Shown piece by piece: positions 26,317 through 34,085 of a stretch of DNA of 64,000 nucleotides. The notes under the pieces were generated by a model that saw only the letters and a list, made by a program, of their open reading frames with translations, was not told the origin of the DNA and did not search any database. Source of the DNA: Streptomyces flavofungini. GTDB lineage: Bacteria; Actinomycetota; Actinomycetes; Streptomycetales; Streptomycetaceae. Within the stretch, counting starts at the first letter, position 1; each line of letters starts with the position of its first letter. The stretch is from the NCBI RefSeq assembly GCF_030388665.1, contig NZ_CP128846.1:3884001-3948000 (forward strand), in the 5' to 3' direction. Both the position numbers and the translations under genes were made by a program.

Positions 26317-27048
26317 CTAGTTGGCGTCGGCGGGGACGATCACGACGGCGGCCTCGCCCAGCGTCGCGGCGTTGGTGACGGCTGCGGCGTCGTCCCTGTC
26401 CACGAGGAGCGTGATGCTCAGGTTGCCGGTGCTGATCGTGGAGTCGCTCTTCTCGATCTTGGTGCTGACGAGGGCGTCGGGGACGATCGGGGTCCGGCCG
26501 GCGGTGCTGCCTCCGCTGGAGCCCTTGTCGTCGCGGGAGTTCGAGGAGCCGTTGCCGGCCACGCGGTAGACGGCGACGGTGTCGCCCATCCTGATGTTGG
26601 CCGGGTACTGGCCTTCCTTGAGGGAGAGGCCGACGGTGGCCTTGCCGCTGGGCAGGCCCTCCTTCGCGGCGAACATCTGGCCCACGGCGACCGATCCCGC
26701 GGGAATCGTGCTCTTGGCCTTGTACTTCTCCAGCGTGGCCCGAGCGCTCCACTTCACGTACTTGATGCCGGAGTCCTCGGCGACCATGACGGGCTTGATG
26801 TTCACGTTCGCCTTGGGGGACTCCCCCGCGGGGATCTCCTTGACCACCTTGACGACCTCGATGCGGTCGCCCGCGCGCAGCACGAGCACCGTCGCGCCGA
26901 GCGCGCCGGCCAGGATGAGCAGGACGGCCAGAGCGGCCAACGCCGGTTTGCGCTCGCGAGGCGCAGTGGGAAGGCGCTCACCGACCCCTGCCGGAGCCGA
27001 CACGGCGGAACGGTTGTTGCCCGCCCCCGTACGCTCTTGGATCTTCAC
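26317..27048 (-). CDS. SAF-domain protein (CpaB/RcpC-like)
   Basis: The 243-residue protein has a cytoplasmic N-terminus of 37 residues, one membrane helix (about 38-60, LAALAVLLILAGALGATVLV) and an outside SAF-like domain (STIPAGSVAVGQMFAAKEG) as in CpaB/RcpC proteins of Tad systems. It is the first gene of the tad operon on the minus strand, 19 bp before the TadZ-like gene. GTG start with GGGGAG upstream. Confidence 0.85.
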   Translation of the reverse strand: MKIQERTGAGNNRSAVSAPAGVGERLPTAPRERKPALAALAVLLILAGALGATVLVLRAGDRIEVVKVVKEIPAGESPKANVNIKPVMVAEDSGIKYVKWSARATLEKYKAKSTIPAGSVAVGQMFAAKEGLPSGKATVGLSLKEGQYPANIRMGDTVAVYRVAGNGSSNSRDDKGSSGGSTAGRTPIVPDALVSTKIEKSDSTISTGNLSITLLVDRDDAAAVTNAATLGEAAVVIVPADAN

Positions 27049-27098
27049 GCAACCGCTCCCCGTACGACCCAGAAAAATCCGTCATTTGAGACACCCGC

Positions 27099-27111
27099 AT
27101 GCGACTCGCAT
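27099..27111. promoter_or_regulatory. Palindrome ATGCGAcTCGCAT upstream of the tad operon
   Basis: A perfect 6+1+6 dyad lies 51 bp upstream of the first tad gene and could be an operator. The rest of 27049-27823 (775 bp between divergent genes) has no gene I can support. It contains this dyad, a weaker ATACG-4-CGTAT dyad at 27291-27304, a G-rich stretch near 27425-27500, and a 23-bp tandem repeat at 27704-27749. Confidence 0.35.
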
Positions 27112-27703
27112 ACGCCTCGGCCGGGGTTCCATCGGCCCGTCAGCCCCAGGCGCGGTGTCAAGCCATCGCACCGTATCAGCAGCACATAAGGCCCTCAAGG
27201 CGCGTTATGGATCGCGAAGCTCACACGGTTCATCGTTATTCACACGCGATACGGGACCCTTGGTTCCGACGTCAGACCGAGGGCGCACCGATACGTTGAC
27301 GTATGCAACCGCGAACCAACTCGCTTTGCAGGCAGCCCCTTCGAGTGACGACATCCCGCCAACGGAATCCCTCGCCCCACTCGCCCCGCCGCACCCCGCA
27401 CGCCCATCCGTCAGGCATCAGAACGACGCGAGGAGGGGCGGGAGCGGTTCCCGGGGCGGCGAGCGGAACTCGGGGCGGAGGGGGCAGGTCACCGGGGCAC
27501 GCGGGCGGGCGCACCGGACGATCGCCACACCTCCCCAGAACCTCCGCACAAATTTGCGGGCGGGCCTGCCGATCGGGGCGACATGCCCGAACTATCCGAC
27601 TTGAGCGGACCGTTGACTGAAAGATCCGCACGCGGGGGTGAACCCGCCCCCGCACCACGCCCTCTCACTCATCGGCGCCCGAATCTCCGCGTATGCCGGC
27701 CCC

Positions 27704-27749
27704 GTACCGGCCCGCACGCCGATCTCGTACCGGCCCGCACGCCGATCCG
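27704..27749. repeat. 23-bp direct repeat, two copies plus fragment
   Basis: Copies at 27704-27726 and 27727-27749 share GTACCGGCCCGCACGCCGAT and differ only in the last bases; a diverged fragment follows. It lies 75 bp upstream of the trypsin gene, in its leader or promoter region. Confidence 0.75.
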
Positions 27750-27823
27750 GCACCGGCTCGACAAGGCGATCCAGAAGGCGCCGCACAACTCAACACATCC
27801 ACCGAAAGAGAAATTCAACCCCC

Positions 27824-28774
27824 ATGAGACTTTCCTTTCCTTCTCGCACCGCCCGCCCGGCCGACGACACGACCAGCACGAGCCGCACGAGCCGCGCACC
27901 CCGCACGTCCCGCGCCGCCCTCGCCTCCGCGACGGCCGCGACCGCACTCGCGCTGGTGGCGACCAGCGCGCCCGCCGCCAACGCGATCATCGGCGGCACC
28001 GAAGTCCCCAACGACGCCTACCCGTTCATGGTGGCCGTCCTGGAGAAGGGCTCCGGCAGCGCCTTCGACCGCCAGTTCTGCGGCGGCAGCCTCATCGCGC
28101 CGGACGTCGTCATGACCGCCGCGCACTGCCTCGTCGACGACGCGGGCAAGCCGGTCAAGGCGAAGACCGTGCAGGTCGCCGTCGGCCGCACGGTCCTCTC
28201 CAAGAGCGGGCAGGGCCAGATACGCAACGCCAGGACGAAGGGCACCGGCAGCCGGGGCAGCATCGTCGTCCACCCCCGCTACCTCAAGGGCCAGGAGGCG
28301 TACGACGTCGCCTTCATCCAGCTCGACAAGCCGGTCCGCGGCATCAGCCCGGTCAAGCTGCCCACCCAGGGCACCGACTCGCTGCTCCGCCCCGGCCAGA
28401 AGGCGACCGTCGCGGGCTGGGGCAACACGGACACCGCGATGACCCACACCCCGGACCGCCTCCGCCAGGTGAAGGTGCCGATCCTCTCCCACAACGAGTG
28501 CAGGGTCAGCTACAACAGCTACCACTCCAAGGTCAACTTCTGCGCCGGAGTGGAGGGCAAGGACTCCTGCCAGGGCGACAGCGGCGGCCCCATCTTCCGC
28601 ACCGTGCCCGGCCGCCAGGACCCGATCCAGATCGGCGTCGTCTCCTACGGCGACGGCTGCGGCGACCAGGGCGCTCCCGGCGTCTACACGTCCACCAGCT
28701 CGGCGAAGCTGTGGAAGACGATGGACGAGTCGCCGTCCGGCAAGCGGCTGAAGCGGGCGCTGGGCCGCCGGTAG
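27824..28774 (+). CDS. Secreted trypsin-like serine protease
   Basis: This chymotrypsin-family (S1) protease has 316 residues. A long N-terminal export region (residues 1-54, Arg/Thr/Ser-rich then hydrophobic, ending APAANA) leads into the mature start IIGG. The triad is visible as His in MTAAHC (about 101), Asp in AYDVAF (about 160) and Ser in CQGDSGGP (about 253). The Asp in KDSCQGDSGG lies at the S1 pocket and predicts trypsin-like cleavage after Lys/Arg. Six Cys support three disulfides. Weak ribosome site. Monocistronic. Confidence 0.93.
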   Translation: MRLSFPSRTARPADDTTSTSRTSRAPRTSRAALASATAATALALVATSAPAANAIIGGTEVPNDAYPFMVAVLEKGSGSAFDRQFCGGSLIAPDVVMTAAHCLVDDAGKPVKAKTVQVAVGRTVLSKSGQGQIRNARTKGTGSRGSIVVHPRYLKGQEAYDVAFIQLDKPVRGISPVKLPTQGTDSLLRPGQKATVAGWGNTDTAMTHTPDRLRQVKVPILSHNECRVSYNSYHSKVNFCAGVEGKDSCQGDSGGPIFRTVPGRQDPIQIGVVSYGDGCGDQGAPGVYTSTSSAKLWKTMDESPSGKRLKRALGRR

Positions 28775-28850
28775 TCCGGAGGGCCCGGGGGTGGATCGCC
28801 CCGCCCCCGGGCTCTGCCTCTCCCCTTGCTCCCCGCCCGACCCGCCGCCT

Positions 28851-28877
28851 CGGTCACCTCGGTCACCTCGGTCACCT
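28851..28877. repeat. Three 9-bp tandem repeats ending in a stop codon
   Basis: CGGTCACCT is repeated three times and a diverged fourth copy follows. The last base of copy three belongs to the stop codon of the minus-strand TmrB-like gene, so slippage here could change the end of that gene or its 3' region. Confidence 0.8.
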
Positions 28878-29509
28878 CAGTCGAACCGCATGTGCTTGAC
28901 CCCGGTCCAAGCCCGCCGGAGCCGCCCCCGCACGGCACTGTCCGTGTTCGGTGCGAGGGTGAGCCCCGCGGACGCCGCGATCCGGTCGGCGCTCCGGGCG
29001 ACGGAGACGTGATCCGTCCACATCTGCTCGGCGAACTCCGGCTCCCGCAGCCGCTCCAGGCACAGGTCGAGCTTCGAGACGGCGAAGCTCTCGCGCCGCA
29101 GCGGGGCGTCCCGCCCGCCGACGACCCGCACGACATGCCCGAGCCCGCGCTCGCGCAGCCGCTTCAACACGGTGCGCCGGTCGGCGAGCAGCGCGAAGTG
29201 CCGTACGTCGTGACCCCGTTCACGCAGCCGGCCGACGGTCTCCTGGAAGTACGCGGGCTCGACGACCGTCATCGGAACGATCACCGTCCCCTCGTGCTTG
29301 GCCAGCGCCAGGTCGAGCACGTCGTACACCGCCTGCCGCCACACGGGCAGATCCTGGAAGTCACCGCGCAACGCGGGCGGCAGCATCCGGTGCAGCCCGA
29401 ACCCGACGTACTCCGGGTCGCACACCACGCTCCCGGGCAGCCGCCGCTGGATCTCGAACGCGGTCTGCGTCTTGCCGCCACCGAAGGGGCCGTTGAGCCA
29501 GAGAAGCAT
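28877..29509 (-). CDS. TmrB-like AAA/P-loop ATP-binding protein
   Basis: This 210-residue P-loop protein begins MLLWLNGPFGGGKTQTAFE, so the Walker A loop is at residues 7-15. It resembles TmrB (tunicamycin resistance) and related nucleotide kinases: PGSVVCDPEYVGFGL and VIVPMTVV follow in the expected order. In B. subtilis TmrB binds ATP and tunicamycin at the membrane, but many actinobacterial relatives have no known role, so resistance is not claimed. It stands alone between the trypsin gene and a small membrane protein gene. Confidence 0.82.
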   Translation of the reverse strand: MLLWLNGPFGGGKTQTAFEIQRRLPGSVVCDPEYVGFGLHRMLPPALRGDFQDLPVWRQAVYDVLDLALAKHEGTVIVPMTVVEPAYFQETVGRLRERGHDVRHFALLADRRTVLKRLRERGLGHVVRVVGGRDAPLRRESFAVSKLDLCLERLREPEFAEQMWTDHVSVARSADRIAASAGLTLAPNTDSAVRGRLRRAWTGVKHMRFD

Positions 29510-29597
29510 GGGGCGACGGTACGCCTGCGTCGGCGTCCGGGTCGGCGTCGGGCCGACCGCCTCCTCGCGCTCAAGCCGTTCGCGGCGTTCGCGGCGT

Positions 29598-29634
29598 TCG
29601 CTCTGGCGAAACATCGAACCGTTTGAGTAGCGTC
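29598..29634 (+). promoter_or_regulatory. Promoter module shared with 31611-31647
   Basis: This 37-bp stretch is identical at 30 of 37 positions to 31611-31647. The first 15 bases (TCGCTCTGGCGAAAC) are the same, and both end in TTGAGTA-CGTC at the same spacing. TAGCGT at 29628-29633 fits a -10 box. It lies 52 bp upstream of the membrane protein gene at 29686. Confidence 0.6.
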
Positions 29635-29685
29635 GGATCGCCCCCAGCGCCTCTTTACCGGGTCGGACCCGACAAGGAATGGAAC

Positions 29686-30222
29686 ATGACGTACGTCGAG
29701 AAATCACCCAAGATCTGGTCCGGTGTGTGCATCGGTATCTATCTGGCCGGAATTGGCTATATGGGGGTCGAAACCCTTCCCGAGGACTTCGGGGTCTGGC
29801 TCGGCGTTTCCGGACTCTTTCTCCTGTTGCTGCTGCCGTGCCTCGCCGTACCGATATCGAAGCGGATCTATCACCGCATCGAGATCGACGCGACCACACT
29901 GCGCGTCGGCCGCGAGCGGCTGCCGCTGACGGACATCGACCCCGCGTCGGTCCGCGCCGCCGCCCAGGGCCGGCTCCCCAGCGCACCGCAGCGCTACGCC
30001 ACCTCCCTGAACACGCCCGACGTCCTCTCCCCCGACGCCCGGGGCAGCCACGCCAACCCCCGGCTCGTGGGCGGTGCCTGGGGGGTACCGATGGGCATGG
30101 ACACCGTGGTCATCGCCACCCGGCGCGGGGAATTCCTGACCGTCGCCACCCGCGACCGCGCGGCATTCCTGCATGCCTTGTCCGCACCCCTGCACCCGGT
30201 CGCTCCGCCCCAGCAGTACTAG
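29686..30222 (+). CDS. Small membrane protein, DUF3093-like
   Basis: This 178-residue protein has two hydrophobic helices near the N-terminus (about 11-27 and 37-58), separated by a short acidic loop. A cytoplasmic domain follows with TLRVGRERLPLTDIDP and the segment VGGAWGVPMGMDTVVIATRRG, which looks like the conserved part of the actinobacterial DUF3093 / PH-like membrane proteins. The function is unknown. Start ATG with GGAAC just upstream. The promoter module at 29598-29634 suggests coregulation with the WXG100 locus. Confidence 0.75.
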   Translation: MTYVEKSPKIWSGVCIGIYLAGIGYMGVETLPEDFGVWLGVSGLFLLLLLPCLAVPISKRIYHRIEIDATTLRVGRERLPLTDIDPASVRAAAQGRLPSAPQRYATSLNTPDVLSPDARGSHANPRLVGGAWGVPMGMDTVVIATRRGEFLTVATRDRAAFLHALSAPLHPVAPPQQY

Positions 30223-30417
30223 TCCGCGACTGCTCGGCCGACTGCTGCCCGGCTGATGGGCCGAGCGATCGCCCGGGTCGGTCGCGGGGGGCGTCAGGGA
30301 CGATGAAATCCAGTCAGTAGAGTCTGGCTGGCCAAGTCCGGCGCGCTGCCGTGGACGGCCCTTCCCCGGAAGGGGCGGGCGGCGGGCGGGACCCGTCCAC
30401 CGATGGGAGACATCGAG

Positions 30418-30732
30418 TTGCGCACGCTTTCGCTCGCAAAGCGGTCCATAGCCGTCGGGGCCACGAGCCTCGCCGTGCTCGCCATGACCGGCACGGCCCA
30501 CGCCGCCCCGGCCCAGGCCCGCGCCGCCGCCCCCTCGTGCGTCAAGGTCAAGGTCGACAAGGGGATCATCTCGCAGACCGCGTACGTCACGAACAAGTGC
30601 TCGTCGACGAAGCGGGTCAAGGTCCGCTGGTCCTTCGCCCCCGACTCCGGCTGCAACACCCTCAAGCCGGGCCAGAAGTTCAAGACGAAGCGGGGGCTGG
30701 CGGCGCAGTTCGACGGGGTGCCGTTGTGCTGA
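30418..30732 (+). CDS. Small secreted four-cysteine protein, tendamistat-like spacing
   Basis: An exported protein of about 104 residues. The signal peptide ends at TGTAHA, and a mature domain of about 75 residues has exactly four Cys in the contexts APSCV, TNKCS, DSGCN and VPLC at the end. The C2-C3 spacing (18) and the APSC and C-x-x-x-x-PGQ contexts recall the Streptomyces alpha-amylase inhibitor tendamistat, but overall similarity is low and the inhibitory Trp-Arg-Tyr is absent. TTG at 30418 is chosen because GGGAGA (30405-30410) sits 7 bases upstream; an in-frame ATG at 30403 is the alternative. TAGAGT at 30318 could be a -10. Confidence 0.78.
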   Translation: MRTLSLAKRSIAVGATSLAVLAMTGTAHAAPAQARAAAPSCVKVKVDKGIISQTAYVTNKCSSTKRVKVRWSFAPDSGCNTLKPGQKFKTKRGLAAQFDGVPLC

Positions 30733-30792
30733 GGCCGCCGGGGTGACGCCCGCGGGTCCAACTGCCGGCCGGAGCCCTGACCAGGGCACCGG

Positions 30793-31419
30793 CTAGTAGC
30801 TGGACTCCCCGGGGATCGGGTCGAGAACCCTGCCGATCAGCCCCGACACCCGCTCCGACGCCGTGAGTTCACGCGTCTCGATGTGCTCGAAGACGATCGC
30901 CAGGGCCAGGTCCAGCGTGTCCGCCTCGCCCGTCACCGCGCCGAAGCTGACGTGTCCCTTGCCCCGCGGGTTCTTGCCGCGGGTCATGGTGATCTCCACG
31001 CCGGGACGGCTCAGCGTCGCCCCGCGCTCGAAGCCCGCCACCACGTACTCGTACGGCCGCCCCTGGCACGTCATCCGCAGCGCCCGCGCCTTGTTCCGGA
31101 GCGCCTTCGCGTTGAAGTCGAGCGGTACGCGCTCACCCGCCACGTCGAACCGCGCGTTCCGCAGGCACGGCTTGGCGGGGCCCACTGTCCGGAACACCAC
31201 GTCGGGCATCCGCTCCCCGTACAGCCGCGTCTCGTACTGCCGGTGGCCGCCCTTGAGGCCGGGCTTGCGCCACTCGACCTCCACGGTGACGTCCCCGAAG
31301 GAACCCACCGTCCCGGTCAGCCCGTGCACCTTCGCGGCGTGGCCGGGCAGCTTCTTGCCCCGGTACCACTCCAACTCGAACTGGAAATCCGCCACTCTCA
31401 CGCCCGTCCGGTTCAGCAC
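30793..31419 (-). CDS. Conserved-looking protein of unknown function
   Basis: I do not recognise this 208-residue protein. It is mostly charged, has no signal peptide or membrane segment and has two Cys (AKPCLR, MTCQG). Beta-rich stretches (RVADFQFELEWYRG, DVTVEVEWRK) and a final helical segment DTLDLALAIVFEHIETREL suggest two domains. A GTG at 31419 is used because AAGG lies about 8 bases upstream; the open frame extends 23 codons further. It is convergent with the small secreted protein gene. Confidence 0.7.
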   Translation of the reverse strand: MLNRTGVRVADFQFELEWYRGKKLPGHAAKVHGLTGTVGSFGDVTVEVEWRKPGLKGGHRQYETRLYGERMPDVVFRTVGPAKPCLRNARFDVAGERVPLDFNAKALRNKARALRMTCQGRPYEYVVAGFERGATLSRPGVEITMTRGKNPRGKGHVSFGAVTGEADTLDLALAIVFEHIETRELTASERVSGLIGRVLDPIPGESSY

Positions 31420-31610
31420 AGGAACACCTTGATGTCTCCCGTCGGCCTGAGTGCTCCAGCACCGCCCCCACCCCTTGCGAGACGTCACGCTGAGGCGGCC
31501 TGCTCCTGTCGTCCGCCGACCCTACTGAATAGACCCACCTCGCATACACCTACCCAACTTGCCCCATTTGCCCGGACAATCGACTCGCTTTGCCTGAGAG
31601 CTCACAGAGA

Positions 31611-31647
31611 TCGCTCTGGCGAAACCGCTGACCCCTTGAGTACCGTC
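31611..31647 (+). promoter_or_regulatory. Promoter module shared with 29598-29634
   Basis: This is the second copy of the 37-bp module, with TACCGT at 31641-31646 as a possible -10 and CTGGCG 18 bp upstream of it. It lies about 240 bp before the first gene of the plus-strand secretion operon. The surrounding 31420-31887 stretch has no other firm feature except a doubtful small reading frame. Confidence 0.6.
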
Positions 31648-31708
31648 TTATGGCTCGCAGCACCCTCATCCCCACCGCGACAGTGCTCGCGACCGGGCAG
31701 AGGGAAGA

Positions 31709-31840
31709 ATGAACAAATGCAACGGATTACGGGGGTATCCATGCACAGGTCACTCACTCGGCCAGGCCATGGAGCGCTCGTACGTGCCTGACATCCATAC
31801 GCACACGGAGAAGACGCACAAACAGCACCATCCGCACTGA
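31709..31840 (+). CDS. Possible 43-residue leader ORF with a TTA codon
   Basis: ATG at 31709 follows AGAGGGA by only three to four bases. The frame reads MNKCNGLRGYPC and ends 47 bp before the next gene. Codon 7 is TTA, the rare leucine codon that depends on the bldA tRNA in Streptomyces. GC at third positions (30 of 42) is lower than in firm genes here, so it may not be translated. It lies between the shared promoter module and the secretion operon, where a leader ORF could matter. Confidence 0.25.
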   Translation: MNKCNGLRGYPCTGHSLGQAMERSYVPDIHTHTEKTHKQHHPH

Positions 31841-31887
31841 CGCAGGGCACACGAGCGCACACCAGAGAGCCATCGAGGAGTAACACA

Positions 31888-32925
31888 GTGGGCTTCAAGG
31901 GAATGGACGACGTCCAGGCTCCCAAACTCGCCGCGGCCGTCGACGTCCTGAACGGAACGCTCACCATCCAGGGCGGCCTCATCAGCGGCATTCTCGCGAA
32001 GTGGGAAGCCAAGGCCGAGGGAGTCTCCGACTTCCCCAAGAAGGCGAAGTGGGCGGAGGACGAGGCCAAGGACATCCGGCGCCGTCTCGGCATCTCCAAG
32101 GACGATCCCGAGGCGGTCCTGACCTTCGCCAGCCTCGCCGGCGCGCTGGAGACCTGGCGGGAATTCAAAGAAGGCACCCTCAAGGACATCAAGACGCCGC
32201 TCAAGGTCCTCACGATCCCCACGGCCATCGAGGCGTCGATCCACCTCTATCAGCGATGGGCCCAGGGCCAGAACGTGGCCGGCGCCCGAGCCGTCTACGA
32301 GCTGAACAAGTACTTCGGCGTGGCCGCGGACCGCCTCAAGAGCAAGCGGGGCGAACTCCTCAAGGAGCTCCTGAAGGACCAGAAGATCCGCAACTGGTAC
32401 AAGGAGCCCTGGAAGTGGCAGCAGGCCGTGCGGCGCACGGCCATGCGACTGAAGATCCCCTTCGCCTCCAAGCTCTTCGGCAACGCGCCCGGCATGGGGT
32501 TCCTCGCGAAGCGTGTCCTGCTGCCGCTGAACATCGTCAGCGGTGTCAAGGAGATGTTCCTGCCGACTCACAAGGGCGCCCAGGGGTGGGTCGACCGCGG
32601 CATGGGCTTTGTCCAGGCGGGTGGTGCCGTCGCCGTGCTGGGCGGCGCTTCCGCGGCGACGGCCCTGGGAGCGTCCGCGGCCGTCGCCGCGGCCGTTCCC
32701 GTGGTGGGCTGGGTCGCGCTGGGAGTCGCCGGCGCCTACTTCCTGGGCAGCTGGGCCTGGGACAAGTGGGGCGACGACATCAGATCCGGCGCGAAACAAG
32801 CCTGGAACGCCACGAAGGAATGGGGCGGAAAAATCAAGGACAAGGGCGCCGAGATCGTCAACGGGGCCAAGAGCGCAGTCACCAATCTAGTACCCAACGC
32901 CGTCAAAAAGTATAAGTTCTGGTAA
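31888..32925 (+). CDS. Candidate WXG100-system substrate with Gly/Ala-rich hydrophobic segment
   Basis: I cannot assign this 345-residue protein to a family. The N-terminal 200 residues are helical and charged. Around residues 245-295 there is a long Gly/Ala-rich hydrophobic stretch (AGGAVAVLGGASAATALGAS, then VPVVGWVALGVAGAYFLGSW) that could insert in a membrane. The C-terminus is basic and aromatic (WDKWGDDIRSGAKQAW). It is the first gene of the plus-strand set that includes a WXG100 protein, which suggests an exported effector or a membrane component. GTG start with GAGGAG seven bases upstream. Confidence 0.7.
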   Translation: MGFKGMDDVQAPKLAAAVDVLNGTLTIQGGLISGILAKWEAKAEGVSDFPKKAKWAEDEAKDIRRRLGISKDDPEAVLTFASLAGALETWREFKEGTLKDIKTPLKVLTIPTAIEASIHLYQRWAQGQNVAGARAVYELNKYFGVAADRLKSKRGELLKELLKDQKIRNWYKEPWKWQQAVRRTAMRLKIPFASKLFGNAPGMGFLAKRVLLPLNIVSGVKEMFLPTHKGAQGWVDRGMGFVQAGGAVAVLGGASAATALGASAAVAAAVPVVGWVALGVAGAYFLGSWAWDKWGDDIRSGAKQAWNATKEWGGKIKDKGAEIVNGAKSAVTNLVPNAVKKYKFW

Positions 32926-32945
32926 GCGAGCATCGGACGCAAATC

Positions 32946-33800
32946 ATGCAAAGCCGTGAAATGGACATGGACCTCCAGGAATTCCGGGCGATCCTGGGCG
33001 AAGCGCTCGCGGAGGGCGGCTCACAGCCGCTCCTCAGGCTCACCGACGAAGAGATCGCCGTCCTCGATCCCGACTCGCTGGCCGACTGCGTCGCTCCGAC
33101 CCCCCGGCTCACCGAACTCTCCGGCCAGGAGCGGGAGTGGGTGTACGCCACCGCCCTGCGTTCCCTCGTCTCGCGCGAGGTCGTGGAGGTCGCCAACATC
33201 GACGAGCTCGATGCCCTCCTCCGCTCCGGCACGGGTGAGGACGGCGACGACAGCACGTCCGAGCCTTCTGGCGTCGACATCGACATGCGCATCACCCCCG
33301 AGGTGAGCCTGGCTCTGGCTCTCCGGCGAACCGCCTCCCGGGCGCTTGCCGTCGAGCAGCACACCTCCAGCGGCGTCGCCCATGCGCTGGTGTACGTGCA
33401 CGCCGAGGATCTGTACATGGTGGAGCGCGTCACCTCCGGCGGCCTCCACATGTTCACGCTCGCCGCCTCCGCCGGCGACGCGGCCGAGATGGTGCAGCTC
33501 TTCGTCGACCCCTTCGACGTCGCCGACAAGGACGGCCGCAGCGAGCAGCTCACGCCGGAGCAGATCAGCACCGAGAACGTGGGCCGCCCGCTCAGCGAAG
33601 CCATCAACTCGGCCATGGTCGTGGGTCAGACCGTCGTCCTGGCCGACGCGCCCGGCCCGCTCCTGACGACGTACGCGACCGACAAGGCGGTGTGGACGGT
33701 CTACGTCGAGAAGCCGCAGGCGGCATCCGGCATCACGGCCCGCGCCGTCGGCAAGAACACCTTGAAGAAGATGATCACTCAGCTGATCAGCCCGAGCTGA
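32946..33800 (+). CDS. Cytosolic protein of the WXG100 locus, possibly EspG-like chaperone
   Basis: This 284-residue acidic protein has no signal or membrane segment. It shows alternating strand and helix patterns, with VTSGGLHMFTLAAS and QLFVDPFDVADKD in the second half. It lies 20 bp downstream of the candidate substrate gene and 12 bp before the WXG100 gene, the place where EspG-type chaperones for secreted substrates occur in mycobacterial ESX loci. I see a general resemblance but no decisive motif. ATG codons at 32946, 32961 and 32967 are all possible starts. Confidence 0.65.
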   Translation: MQSREMDMDLQEFRAILGEALAEGGSQPLLRLTDEEIAVLDPDSLADCVAPTPRLTELSGQEREWVYATALRSLVSREVVEVANIDELDALLRSGTGEDGDDSTSEPSGVDIDMRITPEVSLALALRRTASRALAVEQHTSSGVAHALVYVHAEDLYMVERVTSGGLHMFTLAASAGDAAEMVQLFVDPFDVADKDGRSEQLTPEQISTENVGRPLSEAINSAMVVGQTVVLADAPGPLLTTYATDKAVWTVYVEKPQAASGITARAVGKNTLKKMITQLISPS

Positions 33801-33812
33801 CAGGGAGGCGAC

Positions 33813-34085
33813 ATGTCACGAGAGAGCGACTGCCGCGAAGACGTCCGCAAGCTCAAGCAGTACGCGGACGAGCTGGAGCGTTCGGTGGACAACGTCCAGA
33901 CCCTCAGCGGCACGGACACCTGGAAGGGTCCGAACAGCGAACGCTTCCGGGGCGAATGGGGCACGCACAAGAAGCAGATCAAGGATGCTGTGGCCAATGC
34001 CCGGGCCGCGATCGACAGGGCGCTGAAGCGCGTGGAGAAGGAAGAAGCGGACAAGAAGAAGGAGAAGACAGGGAGCGGTGGCTGA
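33813..34085 (+). CDS. WXG100 family protein
   Basis: This 90-residue helix-turn-helix hairpin protein of the ESAT-6/CFP-10 superfamily has the WXG turn as W-K-G in DTWKGPNSERFRGEW at residues 36-50. The C-terminal 20 residues are mostly Lys/Glu. GGGAGG lies five bases before the ATG. It closely resembles the WXG100 protein at 40955 around the turn. The gene overlaps the RDD gene by 8 bp. Confidence 0.88.
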   Translation: MSRESDCREDVRKLKQYADELERSVDNVQTLSGTDTWKGPNSERFRGEWGTHKKQIKDAVANARAAIDRALKRVEKEEADKKKEKTGSGG

